Source: Vibrio sp. Y2-5
GTDB lineage: Bacteria > Pseudomonadota > Gammaproteobacteria > Enterobacterales > Vibrionaceae
Direction of reading: 5' to 3'
DNA length: 64,000 nt
Assembly (NCBI RefSeq): GCF_014596725.1
Contig: NZ_JACVEG010000006.1
Span: 124,001-188,000 of the forward strand
The notes beneath the pieces were generated by a model, which saw only the letters and a list, made by a program, of their open reading frames with translations, was not told the DNA's origin and did not search any database. Position 1 is the first letter of the stretch; each line of letters opens with the position of its first letter. This document shows, in pieces, positions 51,038 through 60,135 of this stretch. The translations under genes were made by a program, and so were the position numbers.

Positions 51038-51344
51038 TGTGTACTCCAATTGATTAGGAAAGTGATAACTCGATAAATGTATCAAGTTATTATGAAACAA
51101 TGATTTCATATTCTATAAAAGTGTGAGGTTGAGCATTCAAATGCTGCGAAATGGTGCCAGTTGTCACCATTTCGCCCCAAGATGTCACATTTCTAGTTTC
51201 TTAATATAGAAGCTCTTTTCCCCTTTGCCGCCTCCCCATGCCAACTACTTATCAGTTTTTCGAATAAAAAATGAAATTTTAGAATTTCAGGTAATAAGAA
51301 GAAGCCACCATAATGCTTTCATCAATTGGTAAAGGATGACAATC
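51038..51344. promoter_or_regulatory. 307-bp divergent control region cpdB / cobA
   Basis: No gene is seen. It contains a perfect inverted repeat at 51147-51174 and a further TGTCACATTTC next to it at about 51182. The half towards cobA (51240-51330) is AT-rich, as expected for a CysB-type target, but I cannot identify a CysB site. Confidence 0.5.
51147..51174. promoter_or_regulatory. perfect 10-bp inverted repeat, possible operator
   Basis: Arms CGAAATGGTG (51147-51156) and CACCATTTCG (51165-51174) with an 8-bp spacer. It lies 110 bp upstream of cpdB. The spacing between arm centres is about 18 bp, compatible with a dimeric regulator. Confidence 0.5.
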
Positions 51345-52226
51345 ATGGCTGGCTCAGAAAACGTTTCAACGCTGCCAAAGCAGAAAACAACACGCTTAGT
51401 CGCTGTTGATGGCGCTGCACCAGAAAGCAAATGGACGAGTCTTTCTCGCAGCCAGCTTCAGGCGGGTGAAGTGGCATTAGTCGGTGCGGGTCCGGGAGAT
51501 CCAGAACTGCTGACGATTAAAGCGCTTAACTTACTGCAACAGGCTGATGTGGTGTTGTATGACTACCTCGTCTCTGACGACATCATGGCTTTAGTGCCAA
51601 CGGACACCATCTTGGTTTGTGTTGGTAAGCGTGCTGGTCACCACAGTGTTCCTCAGGAAAAAACCAATCAACTGTTAGTGGATTTTGCTAAGCAAGGTCA
51701 CCGAGTGGTTCGCATTAAAGGTGGCGATCCATTTATGTTTGGGCGCGGTGGTGAAGAACTGGAAGTGTTGTTTGAAGCGGGAATCAAGTTTCAAGTCATT
51801 CCGGGAATCACCGCAGCAGCAGGAGCAACCGCTTATGCTGGCATACCTCTCACCCATCGTGATTTTGCTCAGTCTGCTCTGTTTGTCACTGGTCATCTCA
51901 AAGCTGAAGCGGCAGATATGGATTGGTCTACGCTCGCAAGAGGTAATCAGACTTTAGTGATTTACATGGGGTTGATGAAATCGAGCACCATCGCTCAGCA
52001 GCTTATCGAACATGGTCGAAATGCATCAACACCGATCGCGATTATTGAACGTGGTACTCAGTCATCCCAGAAAGTGTTTCGCGGTCAACTAAGTGAATTA
52101 CCTCAGCTTGCCACTCATGCCCAGTCTCCTTCGTTGATTGTGATTGGTGAAGTGGTGGCCTTGGCAGACAAACTTCAATGGTTTAACGACAGCTCAACAC
52201 GTCAAGAACAGTATCAATACGCATAA
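51345..52226 (+). CDS. cobA: uroporphyrinogen-III C-methyltransferase
   Basis: Methylates uroporphyrinogen III to precorrin-2, the first step of siroheme synthesis, needed by sulfite reductase. ATG 51345 (293 residues) is preferred because AAAGG at 51331-51335 directly abuts the ATG at 51336. The core is the SUMT domain: [18 protein letters not shown], the [20 protein letters not shown] stretch and the [12 protein letters not shown] motif. It lacks the CysG N-terminal dehydrogenase domain. An N-terminal extension of about 45 residues precedes the domain. It leads the cysDNC group. Confidence 0.92.
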   Translation: MAGSENVSTLPKQKTTRLVAVDGAAPESKWTSLSRSQLQAGEVALVGAGPGDPELLTIKALNLLQQADVVLYDYLVSDDIMALVPTDTILVCVGKRAGHHSVPQEKTNQLLVDFAKQGHRVVRIKGGDPFMFGRGGEELEVLFEAGIKFQVIPGITAAAGATAYAGIPLTHRDFAQSALFVTGHLKAEAADMDWSTLARGNQTLVIYMGLMKSSTIAQQLIEHGRNASTPIAIIERGTQSSQKVFRGQLSELPQLATHAQSPSLIVIGEVVALADKLQWFNDSSTRQEQYQYA

Positions 52227-52307
52227 ATACAATTATTGGTCGGGCTGTTTAATTTTATAAACCAAAAGTCCGCCAAGCCATAAGGCAGCTAAAAGGAAGC
52301 ACGCAAA

Positions 52308-53216
52308 ATGGATCAACAACGCTTAACCCATTTAAAACAGCTTGAGGCCGAAAGCATTCACATTATTCGTGAAGTTGCTGCGGAGTTTGCAAACCCAGTG
52401 ATGATGTATTCCATCGGTAAGGATTCATCCGTGATGCTTCATTTGGCACGTAAAGCGTTTTATCCGGGCAAAATCCCATTCCCTCTTCTCCATGTTGATA
52501 CTGACTGGAAATTCCGCGACATGATCGCGTTCCGAGATGCGACAGCAGAAAAATACGGCTTTGAGCTATTGGTTCATAAGAACCCAGAAGGTATCGAAAT
52601 GGGCATCAGCCCGTTCGTGCACGGTTCTTCAAAACATACCGACATCATGAAAACTCAGGGCTTAAAACAAGCGTTAAATAAGTACGGTTTTGACGCTGCC
52701 TTTGGTGGCGCACGTCGTGATGAAGAGAAATCCCGCGCAAAAGAACGTGTGTATTCGTTCCGAGACAAGAACCATACCTGGGACCCAAAAAATCAACGTC
52801 CAGAGTTGTGGAAAACCTACAACGGTCAGATTAACAAAGGTGAGAGCATTCGTGTGTTCCCACTTTCAAACTGGACTGAGCTGGACATCTGGCAATACAT
52901 CTATCTGGAAAATATCGAAATCGTTCCTCTCTACCTTGCTGCGGTTCGCCCAGTCGTGGAAAGAGACGGCATGCTGATCATGGTGGATGACGAGCGTATG
53001 GAAGTTCAACCTCATGAAGAGATTCAACATAAGAGTGTTCGATTCCGTACTTTAGGCTGTTACCCACTGACGGGAGCCATCGAATCAGAAGCCAACACGC
53101 TGACTGAGATCATCGAAGAGATGTTAGTCGCAACGTCTAGTGAACGTCAAGGACGTGCGATCGACCATGATCAGTCTGGATCAATGGAATTGAAAAAACG
53201 CCAAGGTTATTTCTAA
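52308..53216 (+). CDS. cysD: sulfate adenylyltransferase subunit 2
   Basis: Catalytic subunit of ATP sulfurylase, making adenosine 5'-phosphosulfate. The 302 residues contain the PP-loop [17 protein letters not shown], and [16 protein letters not shown] and the C-terminal [17 protein letters not shown] are family marks. It lies 81 bp after cobA and 17 bp before cysN. Confidence 0.97.
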   Translation: MDQQRLTHLKQLEAESIHIIREVAAEFANPVMMYSIGKDSSVMLHLARKAFYPGKIPFPLLHVDTDWKFRDMIAFRDATAEKYGFELLVHKNPEGIEMGISPFVHGSSKHTDIMKTQGLKQALNKYGFDAAFGGARRDEEKSRAKERVYSFRDKNHTWDPKNQRPELWKTYNGQINKGESIRVFPLSNWTELDIWQYIYLENIEIVPLYLAAVRPVVERDGMLIMVDDERMEVQPHEEIQHKSVRFRTLGCYPLTGAIESEANTLTEIIEEMLVATSSERQGRAIDHDQSGSMELKKRQGYF

Positions 53217-53233
53217 GGATCTAAGGAAATAGA

Positions 53234-54664
53234 ATGAATAGTGCAGTTCAAGCAGAGCTTTTAGAGCTCGGTATCGAAGGTTACCTGAGTCAACACCAAC
53301 ACAAATCGCTACTTAGATTCCTAACCTGTGGTTCAGTTGATGACGGTAAAAGTACCTTAATTGGTCGTCTGCTACATGACTCAAAACAGATTTATGAAGA
53401 TCAACTTGCGGCGGTTCACTCTGATAGCCAGCGCGTTGGCACAACCGGTTCCCGCCCAGATCTCGCATTGCTGGTGGATGGTCTGCAAGCTGAGCGTGAG
53501 CAGGGTATTACTATTGATGTGGCTTACCGTTATTTCTCAACTCAGAAGCGTAAGTTCATCATCGCGGATACTCCGGGACATGAGCAATACACCCGCAATA
53601 TGGCTACAGGCGCTTCAACCTGTGATTTGGCGGTTATCTTGATTGATGCGCGTAAAGGTGTGTTGGATCAGACTCGTCGCCACTCGTTTATCTCTAACTT
53701 GCTGGGCTTGAAACATTTCATCGTTGCAGTCAACAAGATGGATCTCGTGGATTACTCACAGCAACGTTTTGAAGAGATTCGAGCAGAATATCTGGAGTTT
53801 TCTAAACATCTGCAAGGCGAGACAGATATTCAAATCATTCCTATCTCCGCTTTAGAGGGAGATAACGTTGTTGAGAAAGGTGAAAACCTCGGCTGGCATA
53901 AAGGTCCTGCGCTGCTTGAGCTATTGGAAACAGTAGATATCGACCATGAAAAAGGCAGCGGTGAATTCCGTTTTCCTGTGCAGTACGTTAACCGTCCAAA
54001 TCTCGATTTCCGTGGTTTTGCAGGAACGATTTCATCAGGTTCAGTCAGTGTTGGTGACAAAATCAAAGCGTTGCCATCAGGAAAAACTTCTACCGTTAAG
54101 CGCATTGTAACCTTTGATGGTGATTTGGAAACGGCACAGGCAGGTTTAGCAGTCACACTGACTCTGGCTGATGAAATTGATATCAGCCGTGGTGATTTGA
54201 TCGTGCTTGAAAACGCACAGGTTGAATCAACCAACCATCTGCTTGCTGATGTGGTGTGGATGACTGAGCAGCCACTCAAAGTTGGCCGCGAATACGATAT
54301 TAAGATCGCAGGTAAGAAGAGCGTAGGTCAGATTACCTCTATTCGTCATCAGTACGATATCAATAACCTGTCTACTTTCCAGACTGAAGAATTACCACTG
54401 AATGGCATTGGTCTGTGTGAATGGACATTTAACGCTCCGATTGCTTTAGACAAATATCTGGATTGTGCGGATACCGGTGGTTTCATCGTGATTGACCGTC
54501 TGACTAACGTTACCGTTGGTGCTGGATTAGTTCGTGACAGTTTACAGAATGTAGCGCAACAACAAGGTCAGTTCTCTGCATTTGAAGTAGAACTTAACGC
54601 ATTGATTCGCAAACATTTCCCACATTGGGATGCGAAAGATTTAACTCAGCTGCTAAAGTCATAA
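53234..54664 (+). CDS. cysN: sulfate adenylyltransferase subunit 1, GTPase
   Basis: GTPase partner of CysD whose hydrolysis drives sulfate activation. The 476 residues are EF-Tu-like: G1 GSVDDGKST at residues 33-41, G3 DTPGHEQY, G4 NKMD. Two beta-barrel domains follow. It is not fused to CysC (compare CysNC). It lies 17 bp after cysD and 25 bp before cysC. Confidence 0.97.
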   Translation: MNSAVQAELLELGIEGYLSQHQHKSLLRFLTCGSVDDGKSTLIGRLLHDSKQIYEDQLAAVHSDSQRVGTTGSRPDLALLVDGLQAEREQGITIDVAYRYFSTQKRKFIIADTPGHEQYTRNMATGASTCDLAVILIDARKGVLDQTRRHSFISNLLGLKHFIVAVNKMDLVDYSQQRFEEIRAEYLEFSKHLQGETDIQIIPISALEGDNVVEKGENLGWHKGPALLELLETVDIDHEKGSGEFRFPVQYVNRPNLDFRGFAGTISSGSVSVGDKIKALPSGKTSTVKRIVTFDGDLETAQAGLAVTLTLADEIDISRGDLIVLENAQVESTNHLLADVVWMTEQPLKVGREYDIKIAGKKSVGQITSIRHQYDINNLSTFQTEELPLNGIGLCEWTFNAPIALDKYLDCADTGGFIVIDRLTNVTVGAGLVRDSLQNVAQQQGQFSAFEVELNALIRKHFPHWDAKDLTQLLKS

Positions 54665-54689
54665 CAGTCAGAAGAATAAGGAAAAAGTT

Positions 54690-55310
54690 ATGGACTCTTC
54701 ATCAAGTGCTAAAGATGAGAATATCGTTTGGCATCAGCACTCGGTAGATAAAAACCTGCGTGCGGAGTTAAAGCAGCAAAAGCCCGCCGTTCTTTGGTTT
54801 ACCGGACTTTCTGGCGCGGGTAAATCAACGATTGCGGGTGCACTAGAGACGCGTCTCGCTCAGTTGGGGTATCACACCTACTTACTGGATGGTGATAATG
54901 TTCGTCACGGGTTGTGCTCAGACCTTGGTTTTTCTGAGCAAGATCGTCGTGAGAACATTCGTCGTATCGGAGAACTGGCTAAGCTGATGGCGGATGCCGG
55001 CCTTATCGTATTGACGGCGTTTATTTCTCCTCATCGAGTAGAGCGCCAAATGGTGCGTGATTTGCTGCCTGAAAGTGAGTTTATGGAAGTGTTTGTGAAT
55101 ACTTCACTGGAAGTGTGTGAGCAGCGCGACCCGAAAGGCTTGTACAAGAAAGCCCGAGCTGGAGAAATTGCCAATTTCACTGGCATTGATTCCGCTTATG
55201 AAGCGCCTTTAGATCCAGAAATTGACTTACCCGCAGGTGACGAGAATATCGATACGCTGGTTGATTTATGCATTGCTGAGATGGCAAAACGAAAAATCAT
55301 CTTTCAATAG
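54690..55310 (+). CDS. cysC: adenylylsulfate kinase
   Basis: Phosphorylates adenosine 5'-phosphosulfate to PAPS. The 206 residues include the P-loop GLSGAGKST at 39-47, [18 protein letters not shown], and ISPHRVERQ with the loop Ser. AAGGAA precedes the ATG. It ends the group; a terminator follows. Many vibrios carry a SLC13-family permease gene between cysN and cysC, which is absent here. Confidence 0.96.
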   Translation: MDSSSSAKDENIVWHQHSVDKNLRAELKQQKPAVLWFTGLSGAGKSTIAGALETRLAQLGYHTYLLDGDNVRHGLCSDLGFSEQDRRENIRRIGELAKLMADAGLIVLTAFISPHRVERQMVRDLLPESEFMEVFVNTSLEVCEQRDPKGLYKKARAGEIANFTGIDSAYEAPLDPEIDLPAGDENIDTLVDLCIAEMAKRKIIFQ

Positions 55311-55324
55311 AAATCGCATTAAGT

Positions 55325-55353
55325 AAAAAGTCAGGCCTAGAGCCTGACTTTTT
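55325..55353. terminator. bidirectional terminator cysC / TIGR03899-type gene
   Basis: Arms AAAAAGTCAGGC and GCCTGACTTTTT around CTAGA, with A-run and T-run flanks, between convergent genes. Confidence 0.9.
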
Positions 55354-55356
55354 CTT

Positions 55357-56283
55357 TTATACGGTGTGGTGAATGGAACTTTTCACGTCGGTATGTACCG
55401 TAAATTTCTGATTCAACATTGCGACCACCTGATCGTAATACTGGGAGTTCGGCTTGTGACCGAGCAGTCGACACAGCTCATTACCAGTTGGACTGAAACG
55501 GTAGTAGAGCAACCTCACACCTTTGGTTGACGCTTGCAAGGATAAGCTGGTGCCTTGATAAGTGAGCAATAGTGGCGGGTCTAGTTCAATCTCACCGGAT
55601 TCCAACTCTGTTGCATGCACAAGTCCCAGCTCGATTAGCACCAGTAAACTGGAGTAGGGAAGATGGTGGTTACCGATATTAATGGTTGTCACCGAGTCTC
55701 TTTTGCTGAGGCTGAACATACCACTGGGTACTTTCATCCCAAACAGAAGCTTCAAACTTGAATCTGTACCAAAACTGCATGCAAGTGCCGCTGCTCGCTG
55801 AAGAATTTGCGCCTCTTTTGGCGTCATATCTTTGAGGATTTTTAGCGCCTTCATTGAGGTGAAACCCGGATTAGTGGTTTCTCGCTTAAGTACTTGTGCC
55901 CAAAGCCGTTGCATCGAGGAGTTGTGGATGTCTTGTGCCATTTCAAAGAAACGGTAGAGCCAGTCCTGATCTGGATCGCCAGCGGTTTCGTTTCTACAAG
56001 AAACATGCGCCAGCTTTACAATTTGTTCCAGATTCTTCTGCTTCTGAGCTTTGATCTCTTGTTCACGCTTTAATGCGCGTTCTAAAGGTGTTTTTTGCGG
56101 AGGAACTTTGTGTAGCAGAGCATCAATACCATGTTGCTGGGCGATCGCGTATATACGGCTTGCGCTGTCTTTTACATAGTTAGATTTTTTGTCTTGGCTG
56201 TTTTCTGTTGTTGCTTCGTGTTCAATAACAACAGGTTGTTTCTGTTCGGCCATGGGGTCCCTGAGGCTGCTACTTTCAGACAT
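55357..56283 (-). CDS. TIGR03899-family protein of unknown function
   Basis: A 308-residue cytoplasmic-looking protein with no signal peptide or membrane helix. An acidic N-terminal 35 residues precede a charged helical stretch (ALKREQEIKAQKQKNLEQIV) and a region with DWLYRFFEMAQDIHNSSMQRLWAQVLKRE, which resembles the DUF2806/TIGR03899 group (known in Vibrio and Shewanella). The C-terminal half is mixed beta. It is convergent with cysC. I recall the family from this signature, but the function is unknown to me. Confidence 0.65.
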   Translation of the reverse strand: MSESSSLRDPMAEQKQPVVIEHEATTENSQDKKSNYVKDSASRIYAIAQQHGIDALLHKVPPQKTPLERALKREQEIKAQKQKNLEQIVKLAHVSCRNETAGDPDQDWLYRFFEMAQDIHNSSMQRLWAQVLKRETTNPGFTSMKALKILKDMTPKEAQILQRAAALACSFGTDSSLKLLFGMKVPSGMFSLSKRDSVTTINIGNHHLPYSSLLVLIELGLVHATELESGEIELDPPLLLTYQGTSLSLQASTKGVRLLYYRFSPTGNELCRLLGHKPNSQYYDQVVAMLNQKFTVHTDVKSSIHHTV

Positions 56284-56406
56284 GGAATAAAATGTACTCT
56301 GTAAAAGTAGAGTCGGCTAGTGAAACTATTGAATAATGTGCATAAATTTGCGCTACCACAAATGATAATAAGTTGTTAAAATTGTTATTGCGTTTGTGAG
56401 GTGCTT

Positions 56407-56511
56407 ATGAAGTATTGGAAAGATAATAGATTTAAAAAGCACCTGTCGACAGCTTTACTCTTTGCGGTATACATATCGGTATTGGGATATTTGTCTACCT
56501 ATATTTCTTAG
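56407..56511 (+). CDS. 34-residue predicted membrane microprotein
   Basis: ATG 56407 to TAG 56511 encodes MKYWKDNRFKKHLSTALLFA then VYISVLGYLSTYIS: a positively charged N-terminal 12 residues and one hydrophobic segment. GAGG at 56398-56401 is 5 bp from the ATG. It stands alone in the 268-bp gap between two minus-strand genes, so it has its own promoter if real. A stem of AGGTGCTT and AAGCACCT can bury its ribosome site. It resembles short single-helix membrane proteins of bacteria; no family is known to me. Confidence 0.6.
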   Translation: MKYWKDNRFKKHLSTALLFAVYISVLGYLSTYIS

Positions 56512-56551
56512 AGTTTAGTCACTAAACAGGTGCTCAATTTTTTAACAAAAT

Positions 56552-57052
56552 TTACATGTCATCGTATTCGGCAATTTCTGTGCCTTCAATGACATAACCT
56601 GTGTCCGCCAGTTCAACGCTCACAGATTCCGTCTTGAGCGTTCCTATCACGTACACCACGTCCCAAAGTTGTTGGATTGGTGCACCTTGTGGAAATTTCA
56701 CGTAAATAATTTGATTTGGCGGCGGTGGCGGTACATGAATACAGGCGCCAAAATACGGGACTAACAAAAACTCTGTCACCGTATTCTCATCCCCTTCTAA
56801 AGGGATCACAAAGCCCGGAATTTTTACCGTGCTGCCATTTAGCTCAGGGCGAACAGCTCCTAACTGAGACTGTTGTGCTGGAGCATTTCCATCATGATTT
56901 GCGGCTGGCATGCCTTGTTGATTGAACTGGTTACGTTCACTTTCGGGAACCAAGTCAATCCAATCTAAAGTTAGAACATCCTCAGCGCTTTGAGCGGTTG
57001 CTGTAAAAGCTGGTAGCAGCACCAGCATAAAACTTAAAAGCAGTTGTTTCAT
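56552..57052 (-). CDS. DUF3299-family exported protein, ZrgD-type
   Basis: A 166-residue protein with a signal peptide (about residues 1-21, ending TATA) and the DUF3299 core: KIPGFVIPLEGDENTVTEFLLVPYFGACIHVPPPPPN. The mature part is periplasmic. It is the last gene of the zinc-uptake operon, 13 bp after the permease gene. Its individual role is unknown; by context it takes part in zinc uptake. Confidence 0.85.
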   Translation of the reverse strand: MKQLLLSFMLVLLPAFTATAQSAEDVLTLDWIDLVPESERNQFNQQGMPAANHDGNAPAQQSQLGAVRPELNGSTVKIPGFVIPLEGDENTVTEFLLVPYFGACIHVPPPPPNQIIYVKFPQGAPIQQLWDVVYVIGTLKTESVSVELADTGYVIEGTEIAEYDDM

Positions 57053-57065
57053 ATTTGTTCCTAGA

Positions 57066-58325
57066 CTAGAGCCTTATTGTCATACCATCACTGAGCGATT
57101 GTCTGTAAGCTCTGATTGCTGGAATAAACCCAATTAAGATGCCAGCACTCTGCACATAAGCAAGAAGCTGCCATTCGTAGCTGGTAATTCCATTGAGTTC
57201 GATCTGAATACCGTATTGACTTTCAATCAGTGGTGCTGCGAGACCCAGCAAGCCATATAAACCGACAAGACCAACAGTAATTCCGAGTAAAGTTAACACG
57301 CTCGCTTCACTGACGAGCAGGGAGAATACATGTTTTGGTCTCGCGCCCATAGCCCTCAGTATCGACATTTCACGTCTGCGCTCTTGCAAGCTGGTTAACA
57401 GGCTGCTTAGCATGCCAAGTAAGCCAGCAATAACAACGAAAATCGATACTGCCATTAACGCCTGTTCGGCCACGGACATCATGCCCCATAACTCGTGTAA
57501 CGCGACACCTGGCATAATCGCGCTAAGCGGCTCTTTGCGGTATTCGTTGATCTGTCTTTGCAAAGCAAAGGTCTGAATTTTGGACTTTAGACCGATCATC
57601 ATTGCGGTGATCTGTTTCGGCTCAAAATCGCGATGCTCTAGTTGTGCTTGGTCTGGTGAATGACCTAAGTGAGCACCTGATTCCCAACCTACATGGATTG
57701 CTTCAATGGCTTGCAGAGAAACGTGCACCGTTTTATCTACGGGGGTACCCGTTGGCGCGAGAATTCCTACCACTTTGAAAGGTAAGTTATCGTGGCGGCT
57801 AAAGCCGACATCACTGATGCCGTGAGCGATAATAATTTCGCTACCGATGTGATAACCCAGTTTCTTAGCAACATCAGAGCCCAACACCGTTTCAAATAAG
57901 CCTTTAAACTCTTTACCTTGGGTAAAAGTAAGTGGTTGCTTACTTCCATAGCGGAAGTGTTCAAAATAGCTCTGGTTGGTTCCCATTACTCGGAACCCTT
58001 TGTGAGAGTCACCTAATGAAATAGGAATCGCCCACTTTACGGATTTATGCTGGCTAAATTCTTGGTAGCTTTTCCAGTCAATATTGTTGGTGGCATTGCC
58101 AATACGAAATACTGAGTAGAGCAGTAAGTTCACCTGACCCGAGCGGCCTCCGACAATAAGATCGGTTCCCGACACTGTATTGGCAAAGCTGCTTTTGGCT
58201 TGAGTACGAATTCTTTCCACACCCATGAGCAGAATAACGGAAATCGCCACCGTCATAATGGTGAGCAGAGCCGTCGTTTTGCGATTGAGTAAACTTTTCC
58301 ACGCTAAGCTAGCGATGACTTTCAT
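57066..58325 (-). CDS. ABC transporter permease of the FtsX/MacB type, ZrgC-like
   Basis: A 419-residue inner-membrane protein with an N-terminal helix, a periplasmic domain of about 230 residues and three C-terminal helices, the FtsX/MacB layout. It overlaps the ATPase gene by 4 bp. The Zur-controlled setting points to zinc, but the class more often moves lipoproteins or drugs, so its role may be indirect. Confidence 0.85.
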   Translation of the reverse strand: MKVIASLAWKSLLNRKTTALLTIMTVAISVILLMGVERIRTQAKSSFANTVSGTDLIVGGRSGQVNLLLYSVFRIGNATNNIDWKSYQEFSQHKSVKWAIPISLGDSHKGFRVMGTNQSYFEHFRYGSKQPLTFTQGKEFKGLFETVLGSDVAKKLGYHIGSEIIIAHGISDVGFSRHDNLPFKVVGILAPTGTPVDKTVHVSLQAIEAIHVGWESGAHLGHSPDQAQLEHRDFEPKQITAMMIGLKSKIQTFALQRQINEYRKEPLSAIMPGVALHELWGMMSVAEQALMAVSIFVVIAGLLGMLSSLLTSLQERRREMSILRAMGARPKHVFSLLVSEASVLTLLGITVGLVGLYGLLGLAAPLIESQYGIQIELNGITSYEWQLLAYVQSAGILIGFIPAIRAYRQSLSDGMTIRL

Positions 58326-59038
58326 TGTTGGCCTCCTGCTCGGTTGAGTGTTGGCAGGTGTATAACGCGCTCAAACAGACTTTCTAATGTCGGGTCATGG
58401 CTAACAAATACCAGTGTTGAACCAACACGGTTGGCTTCTTCCATCAACAGTTCAATGAAAGCGCTGCGGTTATCGTAGTCGAGAGCGGAAGTAGGCTCGT
58501 CCGCAATAACAATTTTTGGCTCACCAATTAATGCTCTTGCCGCTGCAACGCGCTGCTGTTGACCAATACTGAGGTCAATGACCGGCTTTTCGCGCACTGA
58601 TTTGGGTAGATGGAGTTTGTCTAATAACTCGTGGGCTCTTTGAGTGAGACTACCGGTGACATTGCTTTTACGCTGACGGGAAAACTGGCAAGGAAGAATG
58701 ATATTTTCCACCACAGACAGGTAAGGCAACAAATTGAATTGCTGAAAAATATAGCCGATGTTGTCGGCGCGAAAGCGGTCTCTTTGGCTGGAAGATAGCT
58801 GAGTAAGGTTGTTATCAAGTAGCTGTACTTCACCGTGAGTCGCGACATTGATTCCAGTTAATAGGCTGAGCAGAGTAGACTTGCCACAGCCACTAGGACC
58901 TTTGATAAATACGTGCTCATTTGCTTTTACGTTTAACTGTTCAATGTCGAGTGTTGCGCTATCACTATTCGGCCACTGAAAGATCACTTTATTAAGTTCA
59001 ATTACCGTTTGGTTTGAATCGATTTGAATACTGGACAT
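58322..59038 (-). CDS. ABC transporter ATP-binding protein, ZrgB-like
   Basis: ATP-binding partner of the permease. ATG 59038 (238 residues) is chosen over GTG 59041 because GGGAG lies 5 bp in front. Walker A GPSGCGKSTLL, signature LSIGQQQRVAAARAL and Walker B VIADEPTSALDY are intact. It overlaps the permease gene by 4 bp (ATGA). Confidence 0.9.
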   Translation of the reverse strand: MSSIQIDSNQTVIELNKVIFQWPNSDSATLDIEQLNVKANEHVFIKGPSGCGKSTLLSLLTGINVATHGEVQLLDNNLTQLSSSQRDRFRADNIGYIFQQFNLLPYLSVVENIILPCQFSRQRKSNVTGSLTQRAHELLDKLHLPKSVREKPVIDLSIGQQQRVAAARALIGEPKIVIADEPTSALDYDNRSAFIELLMEEANRVGSTLVFVSHDPTLESLFERVIHLPTLNRAGGQQ

Positions 59039-59103
59039 CACTGCTCCCTATAAAAATGGGTAAGTAAGCGCTTACCCATATTTCGAATTTTATAAAGGAT
59101 TCT

Positions 59104-59718
59104 TTACAAAGAAATGATGGTGTTACTTGGTTTGAGCTCCAAAGCGGTCTGCACTTTGTCAGTCAGTAAGTTCACATCAATTTCCTGAGTCGCAGGGAAT
59201 AACTTAAACCATTGAGTTTCGATTTGGCTCAGTTTTGCAATGTCATCACAATGGAAGCTGTATTGCGCAGTGAATGAACCGTGTTGATGCCCTTCTTCAT
59301 GTTCGTGGTCATGGTCAGCATGGTCTTTGTGTTCATCGTGGTCGTGTCCAGCATGCTCATCATGTCCTTCGTGCTCATGATCGTCATGTTCGCCACCTAA
59401 TGTGTGTTTAACATTCGAACTTTCGATATGGCATTTTGCTGCGGGAGCCAAGGTGAATACGGTATCCGCTTGACCCAGCGTTTCTAACGCTTTAGCGAGA
59501 ACCGTTTTTTGTTCGTCATTTTCAGGAGCATGCTCAAAACCGACGACATCCGCACCTGGAGCGGTGATTTCCATCAGGAGATCGTGGCCGTCTTGAGCAA
59601 TGTTCAGCTCAACATGACCATGTACATGGGCTTCATGTTGGCGAAATTCTTCTTGAGCGAAAGCGGTTGTGGTTAATGCTGCAGTGATGCTTACGGCTAA
59701 TAGTGGTTTAGTAAACAT
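59104..59718 (-). CDS. zrgA: DUF2796 zinc uptake protein, ZrgA-type
   Basis: A 204-residue exported protein. ATG 59718 gives a signal peptide (about residues 1-21) and has GGAG at a good distance; the frame from 59799 runs into the gene before it. The mature part starts with HEAHVHGHVELNIAQDG, and a central His/Asp/Glu-rich stretch (around residues 105-145) has repeated HDEH and DHDH units for metal binding. It matches the DUF2796 proteins of the Zur-controlled Zrg system of V. cholerae. The name is given from that match. Confidence 0.85.
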   Translation of the reverse strand: MFTKPLLAVSITAALTTTAFAQEEFRQHEAHVHGHVELNIAQDGHDLLMEITAPGADVVGFEHAPENDEQKTVLAKALETLGQADTVFTLAPAAKCHIESSNVKHTLGGEHDDHEHEGHDEHAGHDHDEHKDHADHDHEHEEGHQHGSFTAQYSFHCDDIAKLSQIETQWFKLFPATQEIDVNLLTDKVQTALELKPSNTIISL

Positions 59719-59770
59719 TGGGAACTCCAAAATAATAAATTCAGTAATGATTTTCTTTAAACGTGAATGA

Positions 59771-60073
59771 TTAAGCTGGAGTAGGTGGTGAACGTGCAAG
59801 ATATGCTAGATGCAGAATCGAAAGTCTGGAAGGTTGAGTTACCGATTCAAGGTAGTTATGAGAAACCCAAACGGGTAACTCGGGAATGTGTTGCGCTAAC
59901 GCTTGGTTTGCGCAAGCAAAAAGTTGGCAATGATGCTCACTGTGATGGGCAGGAGAGGCGTCTAGCTGATGTTCAATAAATGCAATATTTAGCCACACCA
60001 TTAGCAAGATAGCCGGAATAGCGACTATCTTGGCTTTGATACGCAAAGAGTGCAGGTTCGAGAACATTGACAT
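59771..60073 (-). CDS. DUF2607-type His-rich membrane protein
   Basis: A 100-residue protein from ATG 60073 (a second ATG at 60067 and GTG 60076 are alternatives; no good ribosome site precedes any). One hydrophobic segment near residues 15-35 is followed by HHSEHHCQLFACANQ, a likely metal-binding motif. It is the first gene of the operon, directly after the Zur box. DUF2607 membership is from memory. Confidence 0.7.
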   Translation of the reverse strand: MSMFSNLHSLRIKAKIVAIPAILLMVWLNIAFIEHQLDASPAHHSEHHCQLFACANQALAQHIPELPVWVSHNYLESVTQPSRLSILHLAYLARSPPTPA

Positions 60074-60094
60074 CACAGTGTTAAAATAATTAAT

Positions 60095-60109
60095 TGTTAT
60101 AATATAACA
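60095..60109. promoter_or_regulatory. Zur box overlapping the zrg operon promoter
   Basis: TGTTATAATATAACA is a perfect palindrome (apart from the centre base) and fits the Zur core TGTTATANTATAACA. On the minus strand TTGCCT (60121-60126) is followed 16 bp later by TATTAT, a possible -35/-10 pair whose -10 lies in the box, as expected for a repressor that blocks RNA polymerase. Confidence 0.82.
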
Positions 60110-60135
60110 GTTAAAAAATCAGGCAAGCGATGATT

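Noticed and set aside
53830-54279. 149-codon minus-strand frame in cysN
   Set aside because: Antisense to the second half of cysN; composition follows from the cysN codons.
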